This document shows, one piece after another, positions 17,535 to 24,721 of a DNA stretch of 64,000 nucleotides (positions are counted from its first letter, which is position 1; each line of letters opens with the position of its first letter). The position numbers and the translations under genes were made by a program. Origin of the DNA: Halobacteriales archaeon QH_7_66_36 (GTDB lineage: Archaea; Halobacteriota; Halobacteria; Halobacteriales; Haloarculaceae); NCBI GenBank assembly GCA_003021175.1, contig PXQV01000011.1:97319-161318 (forward strand), in the 5' to 3' direction. Below the pieces are notes generated by a model that was not told where the DNA came from, did not search any database, and saw only the letters and a list, made by a program, of their open reading frames with translations.

Positions 17535-18157
17535 ACGACGGAGCACTCTACGAGGCGCGACTCGAACTGGTCGACTTCGTCATCGAGACGTTCTGGGACA
17601 CGCCGGAAGAGGCGTTCGTCGAGCGACTGTTGGGCGACGAACTCCAGTTCCCCGACGACTCGGTGAACGAGTCGATGGACGAGGGGTTCGACCTGCTGCG
17701 AGCGTGGCTCGACGAGAACCGCGACCGGAACGCCGTGGCGGTCCACGAGGATCTGCGACGGGAGTACACGGAGCTGTTCGTCGGGCCGCGACCGCAGGTG
17801 TTGCCCCACGAGACGCATTACCGCGACGATACGGAGTTCATCGGTGAGGGGCTGGCCGAGGTCGAGGCGAGTTACGGCGCGGCCGGCTGGGCCGCCCCCG
17901 AGGACTACCCCGAGGAGGACGACTTCATCGCCGTCGAGATGACGTTCCTCCGGTATCTCATCGACCAGCAGCGAAACGGCCACGAGGAGGCGTTCGGCTT
18001 CGAGCGGGTGTTCATCGACGAGCACCTCTCGCAGTGGGTCGACGACTTCGTCGCGGAGACGCGCGGAGAGACCGACGACGGCCTGTTCCTCGCCGCGGCG
18101 CTCGTCTGTCGGGGCATCGTCCAGTTCGAGGACGAAATCGTCGCGCAGATGGTTTAA
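17531..18157 (+). CDS. TorD-family molybdoenzyme chaperone
   Basis: A 208-residue, all-helical, acidic protein. The segment REYTELFVGPRPQVLPHETH (about 77-96) fits the TorD/DmsD/NarJ motif around the conserved GP..P. These chaperones bind the Tat signal of molybdoenzymes and hold them back until the cofactor is inserted. The formate dehydrogenase of this cluster is the obvious client. It overlaps the polyferredoxin gene (ATGA), so both are made together although fdhA is transcribed the other way. Confidence 0.85.
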   Translation: MNDGALYEARLELVDFVIETFWDTPEEAFVERLLGDELQFPDDSVNESMDEGFDLLRAWLDENRDRNAVAVHEDLRREYTELFVGPRPQVLPHETHYRDDTEFIGEGLAEVEASYGAAGWAAPEDYPEEDDFIAVEMTFLRYLIDQQRNGHEEAFGFERVFIDEHLSQWVDDFVAETRGETDDGLFLAAALVCRGIVQFEDEIVAQMV

Positions 18158-18384
18158 TCGGCCGTCGCGACGACGACGGCCCCGACGACGAGGAGGCCAG
18201 CCGCGACGGCGAGCGTCGCCGGGGCCGCGGTCGCGAGCGCCCGTTCGAACAGGAACAGCGACCGCCACGTGCCGACGTACTCCGCGGCCAGTCCGAGTCC
18301 GCCGACGACGGTGAGGAGCAGACAGAGCCCGCCCACGGACAGCGCGACGAGCGCGTCGAGCGGGCGAACGCTGATGTCACGCAT
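18154..18384 (-). CDS. Small membrane protein (two helices), unknown
   Basis: 76 residues with two hydrophobic helices (about 9-33 and 50-74) joined by a short loop. It is the last gene of a three-gene operon of tiny membrane proteins, overlapping its upstream neighbour by 8 bp and ending convergently within the stop of the chaperone gene. No family recognised. Position suggests a link to the DyP-like lipoprotein or to the formate dehydrogenase membrane complex. Confidence 0.6.
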   Translation of the reverse strand: MRDISVRPLDALVALSVGGLCLLLTVVGGLGLAAEYVGTWRSLFLFERALATAAPATLAVAAGLLVVGAVVVATAD

Positions 18385-18673
18385 CGTCGATCACCCGGCG
18401 ACCGACGAGCGTGACGGCGAACAGCGGAACCAGCACGGCGAGGAGTCGGCTCACGAACAGTCCCATGTAGCTCACGGTCGATTCGAGGTGGATCGCCCAG
18501 TGCCAGTTTTGCCCGGGTTGCATCGAGTGTTTCAGCGCCGCGATGACGGCCACCGTCCCGACGACGAGCAGTGACAGCGCCAGCAGCCCGGCGAGCGCGT
18601 ACACCAGCGTCTCCGCGTATCTGAGGGCGGTCGCCGCGTCGAAACCGGGGTCGCGGCCGTGTTCTGTCGCCAT
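18377..18673 (-). CDS. Small membrane protein (two helices), unknown
   Basis: 98 residues. Two transmembrane helices (about 22-46 and 70-90) flank a polar loop, SMQPGQNWHWAIHLESTVSY, that is rich in His and Trp and could face the outside. Middle gene of the three-gene set; its ATG overlaps the stop of the first gene. I do not recognise a family. Histidines near the membrane would allow haem or metal binding, but nothing confirms it. Confidence 0.6.
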   Translation of the reverse strand: MATEHGRDPGFDAATALRYAETLVYALAGLLALSLLVVGTVAVIAALKHSMQPGQNWHWAIHLESTVSYMGLFVSRLLAVLVPLFAVTLVGRRVIDDA

Positions 18674-18819
18674 CAGCTATCCACCCCGAACGACCGGCGT
18701 CGGTAAAGGTCGTAGCCCACGAGCACCAGTACGACGAGGCCGACCGCGAGGACGGCGAGCCCTACGTCAGGCGGGAACGGTAGCGCCGGTGCCGAGCCGG
18801 CATGCCCGGGTCCACTCAC
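18673..18819 (-). CDS. 48-residue single-helix membrane protein
   Basis: GTG-started micro-protein with one transmembrane helix (about 20-36), then the positively charged YDLYRRRSFG, so the C-terminus should be cytoplasmic. The TGATG-type overlap with the next gene supports translation. It heads an operon of three small membrane proteins that diverges from the DyP-like lipoprotein gene across an 83-bp gap. Confidence 0.55.
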   Translation of the reverse strand: MSGPGHAGSAPALPFPPDVGLAVLAVGLVVLVLVGYDLYRRRSFGVDS

Positions 18820-18902
18820 GACTCCGTAAACGGCCAGCGGCTTCAAAACGCTTGTGCCCGGCGCGAACAACGCTTTTGTCCGCCGGCCTCCACATCTTGG
18901 TA

Positions 18903-20126
18903 ATGACATCTCGCCGCGGGCTCTTACGCCGGCTCGCCGCGCTGTCGGGGGCGGCCGGGCTGAGTGGCTGTTCTCGGCTGCTCGCACAGCGGGCGGAGGC
19001 ACCCACCGCCGACCTGCCGGCGAACCCGCTCGCCGCCGAACTCCCCGTCGCCCAGCACGCGTGGGAAGCGGAGCTCCGAACGGACGCGAAGGGGAACACG
19101 CTCCTCCCGCGTCACTATCGCATCCTGCTGTTGAATCTCGACGCGGAGCCGTCCGAGGAGAGCGCGGCGACCGTCGAGCGGGCGATGCGCACGCTAGAGC
19201 AGGCCTACGAGTTCAGCGCCGACGGCCTGCTCCACATGCTCGGGTGGGGGAGCGCGTACTTCGAGCGACTCGGCGCGCTGAGTGGCTCGCCGATTCGCCA
19301 CCCGAAGGTGCTCTCTCGCACCGACGACCCGGACCTGCTGGCGTTCGACGCCGCGCTCGTGCTCGCGAGTCACGTCCCCTCGCAACTGGTCGCGACCGAA
19401 CAGGCAATGTTCGGGGATAGAGGGACGCTCGGCGGCGCGGCAGTCGAGGACCGACTCGGCGACGTGTTCAGCCTCGCCGAGCGCCGGACCGGCTTCCTCG
19501 GCGAGGGACTGCCCGCGAAACACGCCGACGCCGAGGGCGTCCCGGCAGACATTCCGGACGATGCGCCGAACTTCACCGGCTTCGGGACGGGTCGAAAGGG
19601 GACGCAGGCGACCGTCGAGCGGGTCACGATAGACGACGGCCCGTTCGCGGGCGGCACGACGATGCATCTCTCGCAGCTCACCGAGTCGCTCAACTCGTGG
19701 TGGGAGATGGCCGAGTCCGAGCAGGTCGAACAGCTGTTCTCACCCGAGTTCTCGCCCGAAGACATCGACATGGACCCGTCGCTCCCCTTCGCCGACGCCG
19801 TCGAGGAACACGCCGCCGAGGAGGGCGTCGTCGGGCACTGGGAGAAGGCGGCCCGGGCGCGCGACGAGGACGGCCAGCCCCGACTCCTTCGCCGCGACTT
19901 CGACACGGTGGACGGTGGACAGGCCGGCGTGCACTTCCTCTCCTTACAGCGCGAAATCGAGGACTTCGAGCGGGTCCGCGACGCGATGAACGGCTGGTGG
20001 CTCCGCGACGAGCACGCAGACGTGACTGACCGGTCGAACAACGGAATACTGGAGTTCATCACCGTCGTCTCGCGGGCGAACTTCTACGTTCCGCCGCGAG
20101 ACAAGCGGGCGTTCCCGAGCGCCTGA
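18903..20126 (+). CDS. Tat lipoprotein related to DyP-type peroxidases
   Basis: 407 residues. SRRGLLRRLAALSGAAGLSG followed by Cys23 is a Tat signal with lipobox, so the protein should be anchored outside the membrane. The body aligns with DyP peroxidases: NFTGFGTGRKGTQATVERV in place of GFxDGTxNP, GPFAGGTTMHLSQLTESLNS, GHWEKAARARDEDGQPRLLR plus RDF, and AGVHFLSLQREIEDFERVRD. The distal catalytic Asp of GxxDG is Thr here (residue 229). His312 is a candidate haem ligand. It may bind haem without normal peroxidase activity. The neighbouring small membrane proteins diverge from it. Confidence 0.75.
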   Translation: MTSRRGLLRRLAALSGAAGLSGCSRLLAQRAEAPTADLPANPLAAELPVAQHAWEAELRTDAKGNTLLPRHYRILLLNLDAEPSEESAATVERAMRTLEQAYEFSADGLLHMLGWGSAYFERLGALSGSPIRHPKVLSRTDDPDLLAFDAALVLASHVPSQLVATEQAMFGDRGTLGGAAVEDRLGDVFSLAERRTGFLGEGLPAKHADAEGVPADIPDDAPNFTGFGTGRKGTQATVERVTIDDGPFAGGTTMHLSQLTESLNSWWEMAESEQVEQLFSPEFSPEDIDMDPSLPFADAVEEHAAEEGVVGHWEKAARARDEDGQPRLLRRDFDTVDGGQAGVHFLSLQREIEDFERVRDAMNGWWLRDEHADVTDRSNNGILEFITVVSRANFYVPPRDKRAFPSA

Positions 20127-20127
20127 G

Positions 20128-20271
20128 CTACTCGTCTTGGATGACGTCGAGGTCGCCGTCGACCTCGGCCTCGTTCACTTCGTTGGCGTGGACGCCGTGG
20201 TCCCATATCTCGGACCCGTCGAACGTGTTCGTGACACCCTTCGGCCGCCATCCGCTATCTTCGTGTGACAT
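20128..20271 (-). CDS. 47-residue acidic micro-protein
   Basis: A short acidic protein starting MSHEDSGWRPKGVTNTFDGS and ending DLDVIQDE, with no cysteine or membrane segment. Codon use and the strongly acidic composition match neighbours, and the frame fills a gap that otherwise has no gene. Convergent with the DyP-like gene (1 bp apart). No function can be assigned. Confidence 0.5.
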   Translation of the reverse strand: MSHEDSGWRPKGVTNTFDGSEIWDHGVHANEVNEAEVDGDLDVIQDE

Positions 20272-20325
20272 TAGCTGAACCTTGCTCCGACCCGTGTTAA
20301 GCTTTTCCGCACCGACTGAGTCAAC

Positions 20326-20673
20326 TCACTCCGGCCCCGGGGTTCCCGGCGGGCGCTCTTCTTCCGCTGCCTCGTCCAAGAAGGCGTTCGAGTACAGGTC
20401 GACGTGGAGCTTCAGCACCGTCGTCTCGTCGATTTCAGCCCGTTCGGCCTGTCGTTCGAGGAACGCCTCGGTCGCCTCGGTGGGGTCGTAGACGATCTCG
20501 CGGCCCTCAACTTCGAACTCCGTCTCGTGTGCGCCCGCGACGAGATGCTCGATCTCGAGGAGCGACTGCTCCACCTTCGTGGCGAGCGCGTCGTCGATCT
20601 CCTCGAAGCGTGCCTCTGCCCACTTCTCTGCGGCTTCGTACAGTCGGTCACTCACTTCGAATCGGTAGCTCAC
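20326..20673 (-). CDS. Hypothetical acidic protein
   Basis: 115 residues, helix-rich (YEAAEKWAEARFEEIDDALA, QSLLEIEHLVAG), ending in a proline-glycine tail. The GTG start overlaps the stop of the upstream zinc-finger gene (GTGA), so it belongs to a three-gene operon with a membrane protein and a micro-zinc-finger. No recognised family. Confidence 0.65.
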   Translation of the reverse strand: MSYRFEVSDRLYEAAEKWAEARFEEIDDALATKVEQSLLEIEHLVAGAHETEFEVEGREIVYDPTEATEAFLERQAERAEIDETTVLKLHVDLYSNAFLDEAAEEERPPGTPGPE

Positions 20674-20816
20674 AGCGACACCCCCTCGTCGGCTTCGAAC
20701 TCCGGCGTCCAGACGGTCGTCTCCTCACACACCGGGCAGTGTTCGCGGCGCATCCCGCCCTCGAACGCGCTGAGGTCTATCATCTGGCCGCACTCCTCAC
20801 AGCTGTAGTACGTCAT
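20670..20816 (-). CDS. CPxCG-type zinc-finger micro-protein
   Basis: 48 residues with two CxxC pairs, CEEC (residues 6-9) and CPVC (27-30), the spacing of a small treble-clef or zinc-ribbon finger. Many haloarchaeal micro-proteins look like this. Overlaps both neighbours by four bases (ATGA and GTGA), which strongly supports translation. Confidence 0.75.
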   Translation of the reverse strand: MTYYSCEECGQMIDLSAFEGGMRREHCPVCEETTVWTPEFEADEGVSL

Positions 20817-21079
20817 TCCGACGGCGGCCACGACTCGGGTGCCGGGTCGGACTCGCTGAGTTCGCTGTACAGCGTCAACAGCGCGCCGAGGACGACGAGC
20901 AGGACGACCAGTCCGGCGATACCGCCAAGCGCGTTCCGGCCGATGAAGTCGCCCGCCCCCGCCGAGAGCCAGTCGAACGATCCGGCGACGTTGAGCGTCG
21001 TCAACAGCAGCCAGACGAAGGCTCCCGTGACGGCGAACGTGAGTATCCGCGAGTTCTCGAGTGCTGTTCGAAGACCCAT
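20813..21079 (-). CDS. Small membrane protein (two helices)
   Basis: 88 residues with two helices (about 11-32 and 48-71) and an acidic C-terminal tail. First gene of a coupled three-gene operon (membrane protein, zinc finger, acidic protein). Nothing identifies its role. Confidence 0.65.
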   Translation of the reverse strand: MGLRTALENSRILTFAVTGAFVWLLLTTLNVAGSFDWLSAGAGDFIGRNALGGIAGLVVLLVVLGALLTLYSELSESDPAPESWPPSE

Positions 21080-21146
21080 TGTGTTTCCCTCGCTTCCCCA
21101 CTGGATGTCCGCCGTTAAAACTGTACCGTCCGGGAGCGCGCGTCGG

Positions 21147-21323
21147 TCAGACGAGCAACTGTGCGGTCAACGCGAGGATGAACAGCAGCACGCCGCCGAG
21201 TGCCGACAGTTCGAGCCACCGCGGGCTCGAATCGGCCGACTGCGCGGTCACCGCGAACACCGACCCCGCGATAGCTACCAGTGCGACGACGACCAGATAA
21301 ACGCTGTTGAGGACGCCCGCCAT
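21147..21323 (-). CDS. 58-residue two-helix membrane micro-protein
   Basis: It starts MAGVLNSVYLVVVALVAIAG and ends LLFILALTAQLLV: two transmembrane helices around a short polar turn (TAQSADSSPRW). Codon-position composition fits its neighbours, and the frame occupies a gap between genes on the same strand. No family known to me. Confidence 0.55.
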   Translation of the reverse strand: MAGVLNSVYLVVVALVAIAGSVFAVTAQSADSSPRWLELSALGGVLLFILALTAQLLV

Positions 21324-21366
21324 GTGTGCTCACAGCTACTCAAGCCTCGACGTATAAAGGTTCCCG

Positions 21367-22158
21367 TTACTCAGGGTCGATCTCGTAGCCCCAATCGGCC
21401 TTCTCTGCGGCCTCGGGGAGCGGTCGGAACTCCCAGCCGTCGGGTTCCATCCCGGCTTCGTCCGGGAGGCCGACGAGCACCTGCCGGTCGGCGTAGAACA
21501 TCGAGGACGGCCCGACCTCCGCGAGCCGTTCCGTCGGCCGCGTCCCCGACCCGTTGAAGAAATCGAGGTCGATGGTGTGGCGGCGCTGGAACTTGTTGAG
21601 CGCGTGGGAGGGCACGTCGCCCACGATGCCGAGCCAGTCGGTCCACCGCGTGGCGTCCCGACACGCCGCCTGCGGGTCGTCGAGTGCGCGTGCCCCCCGG
21701 TAGGTGAACGCGAGCGTCATGTCGTCCGCGTTGCCGCCGTGCGGCCCGCTGCCGGCAGCGCCGGAGCCGACCGGCCCGGAGACGGACTCCTCGTCTCCCG
21801 GAACGCCGGGCGTCCCCGCATCCGTGTCTGTACTGCCATCGCTGCTCGGGATGCCGGGCGTCACGTTGCCCGCGCCCTCGGTGTCGTCGCTCGCCATGCC
21901 GCCCCCTGCTGGCACTTCGGTTTCGATACCGGAGCCGGCTCCGCCCTGCTCGGTCGGGATACCGACCGGTTTCCCGTCGGTCTCGCTCGGCACGCGGGGC
22001 GTGCGCTCGCCGAGGTCGTCGCCGGTGAGCGCGTCAGCGTCGTTGGTCGGCTCCTCGTCGGGGTCGCCGTCGCCCTTCCAGAGCCAGTCGCCGGGGTTCG
22101 CCGCCGGCTCGTCGTCGTCCTGTTCCGTCAGGTCGTCGAGGTCGATGCTGTCCGTCAT
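21367..22158 (-). CDS. Hypothetical protein with low-complexity GIP/GVP linker
   Basis: 263 residues in three parts. An acidic N-terminus (MTDSIDLDDLTEQDDDEPAA) is followed by a disordered Gly/Pro/Ser stretch (about 50-145) with repeated GIPTE, GIPSS and GVPGD units. A folded C-terminal domain (LAFTYRGARALDDPQAACRD, FFNGSG, GWEFRPLPEAAEKADWGYEI) closes the chain. It overlaps the following AOR-like gene by ATGA and is downstream in the same operon, which is the only functional clue. I believe it belongs to a haloarchaea-only DUF family but cannot name it with confidence. Confidence 0.65.
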   Translation of the reverse strand: MTDSIDLDDLTEQDDDEPAANPGDWLWKGDGDPDEEPTNDADALTGDDLGERTPRVPSETDGKPVGIPTEQGGAGSGIETEVPAGGGMASDDTEGAGNVTPGIPSSDGSTDTDAGTPGVPGDEESVSGPVGSGAAGSGPHGGNADDMTLAFTYRGARALDDPQAACRDATRWTDWLGIVGDVPSHALNKFQRRHTIDLDFFNGSGTRPTERLAEVGPSSMFYADRQVLVGLPDEAGMEPDGWEFRPLPEAAEKADWGYEIDPE

Positions 22159-23861
22159 GCGATGTCGTCGGCAAGGTGGTCCAGATCGAGTCGCGCGAGC
22201 GTCGCGTCCGTCGGCACGCCGTCGGCGTCCCAGCCGCGAGCGTCGTAGTATGCGTCCAGCAGTGCCTCAAACGACGCGTCGAGGCTCGCCGGGTCGATGG
22301 GGTCGGGGAGGCGGTCGTCGGCGCGCGTGAACCCCTCTCGGACGTTGAACAGCCGGACGAGGTTCCAGACGCGCTCGCTGGTCGCCGCGAGGTCGCCGTG
22401 TGGCGCGCCGACGGCTTCGAGCCACTCCGCGCCGTCGTCGCGGAGCGTCTCGCCGGCGAAGTCGTCGGAGACCAGACTCCACCGGACGGAGCGGGTGTCC
22501 TGTGCGTCGATCACGGCCGTCGCGGCCTCGGCGGGCGTGAACGGCCCGTCGAACGGCTCTCGCTCCACCGGACGAGCGCGCCGGTGACAGCCGCCGCGGT
22601 CGGAGGTGGCGTACGCGAGCGCCATGCTCGCGGCCCCTCGCGGGTCGTAGGCGGGCAACTCCATCCCCTTCACCGTCGGGACGAGGCCGTCGCCGCCCAG
22701 CTCCTCGGCCGCCTCGGCGACGCCGTCCGCGAGCGCGTCGCCGAGCGTCCCGTCGCGGGCCGCGATATCATCGAGCAGCGCGCGGGCACCCGCAGGGTCG
22801 CCGAACGCGTAGTCGTCGGCGAGCAGACCCTCCTCGCTCGCGCGGACGGCCCACGCGACGGCGTTGCCCGCCGAGATGAGGTCGATCCCGAGTCGGTTAC
22901 ACAGTTCGCCCAGCTCGGCGACGGCGTCGAAATCGTCGATAGCCAGTCCGGCCCCGAGCGTCATCGCCGTCGCGCCGCGGGGGACCGTCTCGCCGGCGTC
23001 CGTCTCGACGCGGAACCCGCCGGCGACCGCCTCGTCCGCACGCTCGCGGCCGTGGGCGGCGGCGCGGGCGGCCTCGATACCCACCTCGTCCGTGCCGTCG
23101 AAGCCGCGCTCCGACCAGCCGCGACTCGACAGCACGCCCGCCTCGTCGGCGAAGTCGACCGTCTCCAGCGTGTCGCTGACCGCCAGCCACCGGCCGGTGG
23201 CGTCCTCGGCGTAGCGACGCTCGTACTCCGCGCGGAGGTCAGCCAACTCGTCCGGTGGTGACCCGTGCGCGACGACGGCCTTCAGCCGTTTCGCGCCCAT
23301 CACGGTGCCCGCGCCGCCGCGACCCGCGTGGTGGTCCGCGTTCGGCCCGGAGGCGATGGTGGCGTAGGAGACGCCCGCCTCGCCGGCTGGGCCGATACAC
23401 GCCACCGCGCCGTCGTGTGTACGACAGGTCTCGGCGGCGTCTCGGCCCCACGTCGTGGCCGGTTCCACCGTGGCGTCGCCGTCCTCGACGACGATCCGGA
23501 CCGGCTCGTCGGCCGCGCCGGTCACCAGCAGCGCGAGGTGGTCGTCGAGCGCGCCGACGAGCGCCTCGGGGAACGCACCGCCGGCGTAGGAGTCGAGGAA
23601 CGCACCGGTGAGCGGCGACTTCGTCACCGCGGCGTACCGCGTCTCGCCGGGGAGCAGGCCGGACACCGGTCCGAGCGCGAAGCAGAGCAGGTTCTCCGGG
23701 CCGAGCGGATCGGCACCGGCGTCGAGTTCGTCGTAGAGATAGCGAGCACCGAGCCCCTTCCCGCCGAGATAGCGGCGGCGCCACGCCTCCGGGACCGGCT
23801 CGCTTGCCACCGTCCGGTCGGAGAGATCGACCCGGAGCACGCGGTCGGGTGCACGGCGCAT
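22155..23861 (-). CDS. Aldehyde ferredoxin oxidoreductase-like protein without Fe-S cysteines
   Basis: 568 residues with the AOR fold: RYLGGKGLGARYLYDEL, SYAGGAF, the pterin-contacting GRGGAGTVMGAKRLKAV (about 180-196), ELCNRLGIDLISAGN and ATSDRGGCHRRARP. Normal AORs carry CxxCxxxC plus a distant Cys for a [4Fe-4S] cluster; the aligned region here (about 272-285, GRERADEAVAGGF) has none, and the later site reads SLVSDDF. Tungstopterin binding may persist while electron transfer through the cluster cannot. GAATATAAG at 23884-23892 is a TATA box 24 nt before the ATG. A MITE copy sits just upstream of it. Confidence 0.8.
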   Translation of the reverse strand: MRRAPDRVLRVDLSDRTVASEPVPEAWRRRYLGGKGLGARYLYDELDAGADPLGPENLLCFALGPVSGLLPGETRYAAVTKSPLTGAFLDSYAGGAFPEALVGALDDHLALLVTGAADEPVRIVVEDGDATVEPATTWGRDAAETCRTHDGAVACIGPAGEAGVSYATIASGPNADHHAGRGGAGTVMGAKRLKAVVAHGSPPDELADLRAEYERRYAEDATGRWLAVSDTLETVDFADEAGVLSSRGWSERGFDGTDEVGIEAARAAAHGRERADEAVAGGFRVETDAGETVPRGATAMTLGAGLAIDDFDAVAELGELCNRLGIDLISAGNAVAWAVRASEEGLLADDYAFGDPAGARALLDDIAARDGTLGDALADGVAEAAEELGGDGLVPTVKGMELPAYDPRGAASMALAYATSDRGGCHRRARPVEREPFDGPFTPAEAATAVIDAQDTRSVRWSLVSDDFAGETLRDDGAEWLEAVGAPHGDLAATSERVWNLVRLFNVREGFTRADDRLPDPIDPASLDASFEALLDAYYDARGWDADGVPTDATLARLDLDHLADDIA

Positions 23862-23910
23862 TGGTCCGAGGAAGGAGGATCCCGAATATAAGCGTTTCCG
23901 GTGCGGACGG

Positions 23911-24031
23911 GATAGTGCTCGGATAAGCCCGGATGAGCCGGCGCAACCAGTGTGACCAGCTTGGAAGCCCCCGGCCCCTTCCAGTCCCGCCCGCCTGTGC
24001 TTGGTCAGCCATCGCGTAGCTGAACACTATC
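23911..24031 (+). mobile_element. MITE-like element, copy 1 (121 bp, short form)
   Basis: The left end GATAGTGCTCGGATAAG and the right end CTGAACACTATC form terminal inverted repeats of the family. Flanks GCGGACGG (23903-23910) and GGGGACGG (24032-24039) match in 7 of 8 bases and look like a decayed target duplication. A central hairpin has stem GGAAG/CTTCC. The optional inner segment is absent. It lies between the AOR-like promoter and mobA. Confidence 0.75.
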
Positions 24032-24095
24032 GGGGACGGAACGCTCGCCCTGCCGACGCGACACCCATATGTCACTCCGACGGTCAGACGGGAGT

Positions 24096-24710
24096 ATGCG
24101 CGCGGGAGCAATCGTCGCCGGCGGGCGGTCGACCCGATTCGGCGACGCCGACAAGGCCGTCGCCTACCTCGCTGGCGTGCCGATGGTCCGCCGCGTCGCC
24201 GACCGCCTCGCCACGGCCACCGACACCCTCGTCGTCAACTGCCGCCCCGACCAGCGTGACGCCATCGGCGCGGCGCTCGACGGCTACCCGAACCCCGTCG
24301 TCTACGCCGAGGATCCCGAACCGGATCAGGGACCGATGGCCGGCATCCGCACGGCCTGTCGGGGGGTCGCCCGCACCGACGCCGAGTACGTCTTCGTCGC
24401 GGCCTGCGACATGCCGTTTCTCGACCCGGCGCTCGTCGACCGCTGCTTCGAGCGGGCCGCCGGCCGCGACGCTGCCGTCCCGCGCCCGGACGAGTGGTAC
24501 GCGACGACCCACGCCGTCTACCGAGCCGAGGCGATGGCCGACGCCTGCGACCGGGCGCTCGCCCGCGGCGACCGGAAGATCGTCGCGCCGCTCGATGACC
24601 TCGACTGGACCGTCGTCGAGCGCGACACGCTGGAAGCCCACGGCTCGCTCGACTCCTTCGAGAGTTTGGACACCAGAGCGGCATTCGACGCGGCCGCCGA
24701 GCGGTTCTGA
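24096..24710 (+). CDS. mobA: Molybdenum cofactor guanylyltransferase MobA
   Basis: A 204-residue nucleotidyltransferase that adds GMP to molybdopterin to make the bis-MGD cofactor required by formate dehydrogenase. The N-terminal loop VAGGRSTRFGDADK (residues 7-20) is the GTP-binding MobA signature, and FVAACDMPFLDP contains the metal-binding Asp. The ATG at 24096 places this loop at the usual distance; a longer start at 24069 would add nine residues. It fits the nearby molybdoenzyme genes and converges with yqeC. Confidence 0.9.
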   Translation: MRAGAIVAGGRSTRFGDADKAVAYLAGVPMVRRVADRLATATDTLVVNCRPDQRDAIGAALDGYPNPVVYAEDPEPDQGPMAGIRTACRGVARTDAEYVFVAACDMPFLDPALVDRCFERAAGRDAAVPRPDEWYATTHAVYRAEAMADACDRALARGDRKIVAPLDDLDWTVVERDTLEAHGSLDSFESLDTRAAFDAAAERF

Positions 24711-24721
24711 CTGGCGCGACG

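Noticed and set aside
15642..17546. 634-codon open frame antisense to the polyferredoxin
   Set aside because: The sense frame carries clear cysteine clusters and domains; the antisense frame is rich in Arg/Val with no motif.
22176..23261. 361-codon frame antisense to the AOR-like gene
   Set aside because: Shadow; AOR motifs are on the minus strand and the start overlaps are coherent there.
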